In this document: piece by piece, positions 58,924 through 64,000 of the stretch
Layout: every line of letters starts with the position of its first letter
Numbering within the stretch: position 1 is the first letter of the stretch
DNA from: Chryseobacterium sp. LJ668
GTDB taxonomy: Bacteria > Bacteroidota > Bacteroidia > Flavobacteriales > Weeksellaceae
DNA length: 64,000 nucleotides
Direction of reading: 5' to 3'
Assembly (NCBI RefSeq): GCF_019613955.1
Contig: NZ_CP080443.1
Coordinates: forward strand, 1,488,001 to 1,552,000
Translations under genes and position numbers: made by a program
Notes under the pieces: model-generated
Databases searched by the model: none
What the model was told of the DNA's origin: nothing
The model's input: only the letters and a program-made list of their open reading frames with translations

Positions 58924-59082
58924 ATGGATAAAGATTTAACTAAAAAACAAATTTTTAAAAATATTTCTGCATTATCGAAAAATGCAAGAAATAAAACTGT
59001 TTTTGGTTTAGATCAAAAAAGACAGACACTGTCTTACCTTTTTATGTTGTTGCTTAATAAGAAGATTTTATTAATATTTTAA
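58924..59082 (+). CDS. Possible 52-residue small protein
   Basis: A 52-codon frame begins 3 bp after the miaB stop, with a charged head (MDKDLTKKQIFKNISALSK) and a hydrophobic Leu-rich tail. It lies on the same strand and would be cotranscribed with miaB. No family was recognised and coding bias cannot be judged at this length; it may be chance. Confidence 0.3.
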   Translation: MDKDLTKKQIFKNISALSKNARNKTVFGLDQKRQTLSYLFMLLLNKKILLIF

Positions 59083-59091
59083 ACTCAGACA

Positions 59092-59523
59092 ATGGAAAAA
59101 TTTCATAAATATTGCCTGAGTGTATTACTGGTCATAGTTTACAGTAATATTTCGGCACATACAAACAACGAATCTATAAAAAATATTGACTTTAAACAGT
59201 TTCAAGAAATTTATAGTCAGTTTTTGAATTACGAGTTTGATGATTCACAAGAGTTTTGTTTAAATGAGGAATCTGCATGCAGTTTTGCAATACATAACAA
59301 AAAGAATGCGGCCGATCTTATTGGAAACTCTATTTTAGAGAAACAACAAAACAATCCTTATTATAAAAAGTGGGGAGGAGATTTTTCTTCAAAAGAAAAG
59401 CATCAGAATATCCTGATAAACTTTGAAAAACAAAATAAGCGGAACGATTTTGCTGATCACATTGATCTTAAAAGTAAAGTTGCTAAAATTAGAAATAAGG
59501 ATGATTTAAATATTAAAAAATAA
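59092..59523 (+). CDS. Hypothetical secreted protein
   Basis: This 143-residue protein has a signal-like N terminus (YCLSVLLVIVYSNISAH) and a hydrophilic Asn/Lys-rich remainder with two Cys (EFCLNEESACSF) that could pair. No family was recognised. It lies 88 bp before the sigma-54 activator gene, on the same strand. Confidence 0.5.
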   Translation: MEKFHKYCLSVLLVIVYSNISAHTNNESIKNIDFKQFQEIYSQFLNYEFDDSQEFCLNEESACSFAIHNKKNAADLIGNSILEKQQNNPYYKKWGGDFSSKEKHQNILINFEKQNKRNDFADHIDLKSKVAKIRNKDDLNIKK

Positions 59524-59610
59524 TACTTAGAAAACAGCAAGATGAAAAATCACAAAGCGATTACTCATCAATTTCAAAAATCATTATTTTTTAATATTTA
59601 AATCAAGAAA

Positions 59611-60894
59611 ATGGCAGACTTACAATCTATAAAAGCACGTTTTGGTATCATCGGAAATTTTCCGGCTCTGAACCGTGCTTTAGAAAAATCTATACAAGTT
59701 GCACCTACCGATATTTCAGTTTTGGTTATCGGGGAAAGTGGTGTAGGAAAAGAATTTATCCCCAAAATCATTCATTCAGAGTCAAAAAGAAAACATCAGC
59801 CTTATATCGTTGTCAACTGCGGTGCAATTCCTGAAGGAACCATCGATTCTGAACTTTTCGGACATGAAAAAGGAGCTTTTACAGGCGCAACAGCAACCCG
59901 TAAAGGGTATTTTGAAGTTGCAGATGGCGGTACAATTTTCTTAGATGAGGTAGGCGAATTACCTTTGCAGACGCAGGTTCGTTTATTGAGAGTTTTAGAA
60001 AGCGGTGAATTTATGAAAGTAGGTTCTTCGCAAGTACAGAAAACCAATGTGAGAATTGTTGCGGCTACCAATGTCAATATGATGAAAGCGATTCAGGACA
60101 GCAGATTCCGGGAAGATCTGTTTTACCGATTGAATACGGTGCAGATTGATATGCCGGCTTTAAGAGAGAGAAAAGGTGACATTCACTTGCTTTTCAGAAA
60201 ATTTGCGATTGATTTTGCCGAAAAATACAGAATGCCTGAATTACAGCTTGAGGCAAGTGCAGTTCATTATATCGAAAATTACACATTTCCCGGAAATGTG
60301 CGACAACTCAGAAATCTAGTTGAGCAAATGACGGTGGTAGAAACAGATCGGAGTGTGACTGTCGCAAAATTAGCAGAATATATCCCGATGGATTCTCATC
60401 TGCCAATGGTTGTCAATCATCCGAATTCGCAAAAACAAACTGATTTTGGAAACGAAAGGGAAATCATGTACAAAATTCTCTTTGATATGCGGAATGATAT
60501 TAATGATTTAAAATCCTTAACTTCGGAATTGATAAAAAATAGAGGTGTAAATGACCTGAGCAATCAGGAAAAGAATTTAATTAATCGAATTTATACGCCT
60601 GAGCCACAGCAGAATACAAGTCCGAATTCTTTATTGTTTTTTGAAAATAATAACGTTCAGAATATTCAGAATCCAACGATTGTGTCAAACACAGAAGATA
60701 GTTATGAAGATTTCGAAGACATTGAGATAGAAGAAAACAGACCAGAATCTTTGTCGCTTCAAAATAATGAAAAAGATTTGATTATCAAGGCGTTAGAAAA
60801 GCATAACGGACGAAGAAACAGAGCTGCAGATGAGCTCGGAATTTCGCAGAGAACCTTATACAGAAAAATAAAACAATATAACTTAGAAGACTAA
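59611..60894 (+). CDS. Sigma-54-dependent transcriptional activator
   Basis: This 427-residue bacterial enhancer-binding protein lacks an N-terminal receiver or PAS domain; the AAA+ domain starts at about residue 10. It shows Walker A GESGVGKE at about 41-48, the sigma-54-contacting GAFTGA at about 88-93, Walker B FLDEVGELPLQTQVRLLRVLE, and an R-finger region in FREDLFYRLNTVQI. A ~110-residue Asn/Asp/Glu-rich linker then leads to a Fis-type helix-turn-helix (RNRAADELGISQRTLYRKIKQYN). It activates sigma-54 promoters; without a sensor domain, control may be by level. The genes downstream form its probable operon. Confidence 0.9.
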   Translation: MADLQSIKARFGIIGNFPALNRALEKSIQVAPTDISVLVIGESGVGKEFIPKIIHSESKRKHQPYIVVNCGAIPEGTIDSELFGHEKGAFTGATATRKGYFEVADGGTIFLDEVGELPLQTQVRLLRVLESGEFMKVGSSQVQKTNVRIVAATNVNMMKAIQDSRFREDLFYRLNTVQIDMPALRERKGDIHLLFRKFAIDFAEKYRMPELQLEASAVHYIENYTFPGNVRQLRNLVEQMTVVETDRSVTVAKLAEYIPMDSHLPMVVNHPNSQKQTDFGNEREIMYKILFDMRNDINDLKSLTSELIKNRGVNDLSNQEKNLINRIYTPEPQQNTSPNSLLFFENNNVQNIQNPTIVSNTEDSYEDFEDIEIEENRPESLSLQNNEKDLIIKALEKHNGRRNRAADELGISQRTLYRKIKQYNLED

Positions 60895-60920
60895 ACCATT
60901 AAATATTAAAATCAAAAATT

Positions 60921-61622
60921 ATGAACGTAAACTTTACCGCAAAACCAATCAATTTTAAATTAGGAGAATACCTGAGTAAAGGTTTTGAACTTTTGAAAAA
61001 AGATTTCGGAAACATTTTCGTAGCATTTTTATGCTGTCTTGTGATGGGAATCATTCCCTTCTGTGGAATGTTGGGAGCAGGAAATTTCTATGAGTATTTA
61101 AGAAAAGTGAATAGAGGTCAACAGGCAAGCCCGAGTGATGTTTTTAATTTTGATAAATTTATGCCTTACTTTATACTTCAATTGATTTTGATAGGCGGAT
61201 TCATGTTAATTTATATTCCGTTTATGATTTTGATGCCGGTCATAGCCTATTCACAAGGTGATGATCCGTCACCGTGGATTATGTTTATAATGATGCCCAT
61301 TTTTGCAATTATTTACATAGCGTTTATTTATATTATGTTAAAAGGCTTTTACATTCCGGCTTTGATCTCTTTGAAAGATGTAACAGATATTAAAACTGCT
61401 TGGAACACTTCAAAGGTTATGACTAAAGGTAATTTGCTCTCCATATTTTTGTTTTCACTTTTATTGGTGATCATCATGTATGCAGGTATTCTTGCTTGTG
61501 GTATTGGTTTATTTGCTACTATGCCTTTCGTATATGTGGCCAACTATTTTGCTTATGAAGATGCAATGAGTCAGATTGAGCACGACGAGATTTCAGAAAT
61601 TGGAATTCAGGAAAAATATTAA
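60921..61622 (+). CDS. Multi-span membrane protein, paralog 3
   Basis: This 233-residue protein has about six hydrophobic segments and an LGEYLSKGFELLKKDFGNIF opening. It has the same layout as the paralogs at 27739 and 28529: cytosolic start, FNFDKFMPYFILQL, SLKDVTDIKTAWNTSKVMTKGNL loop and FxTMPFVYV helix. It is 26 bp after the sigma-54 activator and 13 bp before the lipoprotein gene, within one operon. The function is unknown; a DUF975-like family is possible. Confidence 0.7.
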   Translation: MNVNFTAKPINFKLGEYLSKGFELLKKDFGNIFVAFLCCLVMGIIPFCGMLGAGNFYEYLRKVNRGQQASPSDVFNFDKFMPYFILQLILIGGFMLIYIPFMILMPVIAYSQGDDPSPWIMFIMMPIFAIIYIAFIYIMLKGFYIPALISLKDVTDIKTAWNTSKVMTKGNLLSIFLFSLLLVIIMYAGILACGIGLFATMPFVYVANYFAYEDAMSQIEHDEISEIGIQEKY

Positions 61623-61635
61623 GTTTTAAAAATTT

Positions 61636-62160
61636 ATGATGAGTCAGTTGAAAAGCTTCTTTCTATTAATTATTTGTGTCGGATTTTTAAATTCCTGCTA
61701 CAGTTTTACAGGCTCATCGCTCGTTGATGAAAAAACAGTGCAGATCAATGAATTTCCCAATAACTCACCATTGGTAAATCCTACCTTATCACAGCAGTTT
61801 TCAACGGATATTCAGAATAGGTTTTTGCAGAGAACGACTCTCAAAGGAACAAAAGAAAATCCGGATATTCTGATTGAAGGTGAAATCACTGATTATACGA
61901 TTACGCCTACAACAATCAGTTCTACCACGCAGAATACAGCTGCAGGTGTTATTCAGGATTCACAGAATAAACTGACAATTACGGTTAAAGTTCATTACGA
62001 AAATAAGCTGCATCCAGATCTGAGTTTTGATAGAACGTACTCTGATGAAGCGGTTTTCAACAGTAACTTATCACAAAATGACATTGAGGTTTCGCAGGTG
62101 AAAATTGCAACAGACCGGATTATCAACAAAATTTTTAACGACATCGTAGCGAATTGGTAA
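61636..62160 (+). CDS. lptE: LptE-like lipoprotein
   Basis: This 174-residue protein has a lipoprotein signal (lipobox LNSC, Cys at about residue 21) and the layout of LptE, the outer-membrane plug of the LPS assembly complex with LptD. It has a YSFTGSSL start, a central QQFSTDIQNRFLQRT helix and a DILIEGEITDYTITPTT strand pair, which are typical of the flavobacterial LptE family. A second in-frame ATG follows the first. It is coupled to the sigma-54 activator operon. Confidence 0.82.
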   Translation: MMSQLKSFFLLIICVGFLNSCYSFTGSSLVDEKTVQINEFPNNSPLVNPTLSQQFSTDIQNRFLQRTTLKGTKENPDILIEGEITDYTITPTTISSTTQNTAAGVIQDSQNKLTITVKVHYENKLHPDLSFDRTYSDEAVFNSNLSQNDIEVSQVKIATDRIINKIFNDIVANW

Positions 62161-62161
62161 G

Positions 62162-64000
62162 ATGATACATACTAGAGTTTTAGAATTATTAAAAAATCCG
62201 AAAAATATTCAATCAGAAGATCTCCATCTTTTGAAAGAGGAAATTAGTTCTTTCCCCTATGTTCAAAACATCAGAGCATTGCATTTATACGGGGTTCATT
62301 TGTATGATAAAGAAAATTATCAGAAAGCACTTTCTGCGACTGCTGCTTATACCACAGACAAAAAAATACTGTATCAGCTGATTAACGGTAAAATCCATCA
62401 GATGAGTCCTGAAATTGTCGGAGAAAAACAGGAAAAAGTTTTTGAAAATCCAGTCGAAGCTCCTCTTGAAGACAATAAGACATCTTTAGAAAATAAAAAT
62501 AAGCAGGAAGAGATTTCCATAAAGAGAGAAGCCATAAGTTTCTCAAATCACGACTATGAAGCTGCTTCTGAAGGTTTGATCGCCCAAAAGCCTGAAATCA
62601 AACATTTGGTTGTAAGAGGCGAAAGAAACAGGATTTTATTTGATGGCGAAGAAAATTTCTTAGATGAAGTCAACAACGAAACCATCGATCTTGAATCCAC
62701 TTTAGAATCAGGGGTTATTGTCACTCACAAACCAGTCACTAATCAAGATAATCTGACTAAAACGGATGACGAACAAGCAATTGTTGCCGAAGAATTAGCC
62801 GGAACATCTTCTGGAGCAGAAGTTAAAACTCCAATTAAAACAGAAATTCAGGCTGAAGAAATTACAGATAATGCTGAATTAAATTTAGAGGAAATTTTAC
62901 CTGAATCAGATGTAAATTTAGCAGAAAAGATTGCTGAAGCTCCGAAATCTGAACTCATTGTTAATGAAAACAAGATTGAATCTGAAAATGTTTCTAAAAA
63001 ATTAAGCAATGAAAACGAGTTAAGTTTTCAATCAATCCAATCTTTAGAAACTCAAATAAAAACCGAAATTTCAGGAGAAGAAACTCATCAGTCTCAGCCA
63101 AATCAGACCGAAGAAACTACAGAAATTTTAAATCCTGAATTGATTGTTGAAGAAGAAAAACTTGAATCTGAAAAAGTTGCAGGTAAAATTAATGATAATG
63201 CCGAATTGAGCTTTCACGGAACAGATTCTTTCTTCCCGGAAGTTACCATAAGGTCAAATAAAAGCCAGGAAACCGCACAGCCAAAGTCTGAAGCTCCAAA
63301 ATCAAACATTAACAAGCATGAGGACGAAATGCGCCGTCTGATAGAGGAAGTGGAGAAGAGAATGAAAGCGAAAAAAGAAAGTGTACCGGAAAAGAAGGAA
63401 ATTGTTGATGAGGAGACAGGCCACGACATCAGCTTTGCAGAAACACAGGCATTTCATGTAGGTGAAGAGCAAAAAGCGGCGGAAGAAGTGGTTGTAAAAG
63501 AAGCTGAGCTGATTGTAGAAGAAAAGCTTGAAGAAGAAAAACCTGAGGAAATTAGTAAAGTAAAAGATGAAGTTTTAGAGTTAGAATCAAATACAGAACC
63601 CGTTTCCGCTTGGAAACCAATGAGTTTTGAAACAAGTTGTCCGGATTCTTTGCTAAATAATCCTATTGAAGCTTTTCAACCCAAAGAAATTCAGAAATCT
63701 GAGGAAAGCCTTACCTCTGAAACAGTAATCGAAGAAAAAACAACAGAAATTCTGGAAGAAACTCATTCTGGAACTGTTGGCTCTGAAATTCCTGATGAAT
63801 CGAAGAACACCGGAACAGCAGAAGCCCCGGAAAAAAAGGACGGTGAAGCTCCTGTAATGAATGTTTCATTTTTCGGATCAGATATTGCAAGCTTAGGTCT
63901 TTCTTATAAATCTGACCAAAAAGCAAAAGAAGAAGCCAAGCAAGAAGAAAAAAAGGCTGCTCAACAAAAGATCGACGAAAGCAATGTTCCAGGATTTATT
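62162..64000 (+). CDS. Acidic Glu/Lys-rich protein, incomplete at the window end
   Basis: The frame opens at 62162, 1 bp after the lptE stop, and has no stop before the window ends (at least 613 residues). The first ~75 residues look helical and TPR-like (SFPYVQNIRALHLYGVHLYD, ENYQKALSATAAY). The rest is long, low complexity and rich in Glu, Lys and Ser. The last visible residues (ESNVPGFI) suggest the start of a new folded part. Similar genes follow lptE in flavobacteria, but the function is not known. Confidence 0.7.
   Translation, partial: MIHTRVLELLKNPKNIQSEDLHLLKEEISSFPYVQNIRALHLYGVHLYDKENYQKALSATAAYTTDKKILYQLINGKIHQMSPEIVGEKQEKVFENPVEAPLEDNKTSLENKNKQEEISIKREAISFSNHDYEAASEGLIAQKPEIKHLVVRGERNRILFDGEENFLDEVNNETIDLESTLESGVIVTHKPVTNQDNLTKTDDEQAIVAEELAGTSSGAEVKTPIKTEIQAEEITDNAELNLEEILPESDVNLAEKIAEAPKSELIVNENKIESENVSKKLSNENELSFQSIQSLETQIKTEISGEETHQSQPNQTEETTEILNPELIVEEEKLESEKVAGKINDNAELSFHGTDSFFPEVTIRSNKSQETAQPKSEAPKSNINKHEDEMRRLIEEVEKRMKAKKESVPEKKEIVDEETGHDISFAETQAFHVGEEQKAAEEVVVKEAELIVEEKLEEEKPEEISKVKDEVLELESNTEPVSAWKPMSFETSCPDSLLNNPIEAFQPKEIQKSEESLTSETVIEEKTTEILEETHSGTVGSEIPDESKNTGTAEAPEKKDGEAPVMNVSFFGSDIASLGLSYKSDQKAKEEAKQEEKKAAQQKIDESNVPGFI

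Overview
The window looks like chromosomal DNA of a flavobacterium in or close to Chryseobacterium. It is AT-rich. Many genes are preceded by the Bacteroidota -7 promoter box TAnnTTTG rather than by strong Shine-Dalgarno sites. It carries family-typical proteins: GLPGLI, DUF5686, a type IX secretion (T9SS) sorting domain, grasp-with-spasm maturases, and TPR-plus-AraC membrane regulators. No phage, insertion sequence, CRISPR array, rRNA or replication origin was seen.

Region 1 (0.5-20.5 kb) is an accessory island of ribosomally made, modified peptides (RiPPs) and Cys-rich peptides. On the minus strand, 6.4 to 0.5 kb holds a class I lanthipeptide-like precursor, a CocE/NonD-type serine hydrolase, a split LanB dehydratase (glutamylation and elimination halves) and an orphan GG-type peptide; no LanC cyclase is present. 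A membrane TPR/AraC regulator (6.5-8.2 kb) faces a plus-strand operon in which two exported proteins with identical six-Cys C-terminal spacing flank a GLPGLI protein. Next come a VKOR-thioredoxin fusion and three short Cys-rich GG/GS-leader peptides, then an XRE regulator and a DUF6624 lipoprotein. A grasp-with-spasm cluster follows: two precursors, an internal terminator, the ATP-grasp maturase, a possible 40-residue coupled small gene, the SPASM protein, a C39-peptidase ABC exporter and an HlyD-type adaptor. Three peptide maturation chemistries thus sit side by side.

Region 2 (20.6-24.1 kb) has a 2-oxoglutarate/Fe(II) oxygenase-like gene and a probable toxin-immunity pair whose large member ends in an R-S-E type ADP-ribosyltransferase domain.

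Region 3 (24.2-44 kb) is mostly housekeeping: menD, pabB/pabC-like genes, three membrane proteins, DUF3820, uvrB, a PQQ-type sugar dehydrogenase, a MalY-type lyase/FAD monooxygenase/DsbA-like operon, DUF502 with a MiaE-like hydroxylase, an acyltransferase, rplU-rpmA and a large DUF5686 outer-membrane protein. Two long perfect palindromes (24 and 27 bp arms, 3-nt loops) lie between convergent genes.

Region 4 (44-64 kb) has two tRNA-Asn genes plus a decayed third copy, rseP, an omega-amidase, thioredoxin, an MBL-rhodanese fusion, a HerA-like ATPase, an exonuclease, a T9SS cargo protein and lysA. lysA is preceded by a Lys-rich 23-residue leader peptide and mutually exclusive antiterminator/terminator hairpins. 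Two TonB-C-like secreted proteins, miaB, a sigma-54 activator, an LptE-like lipoprotein and an unfinished acidic protein complete the window.
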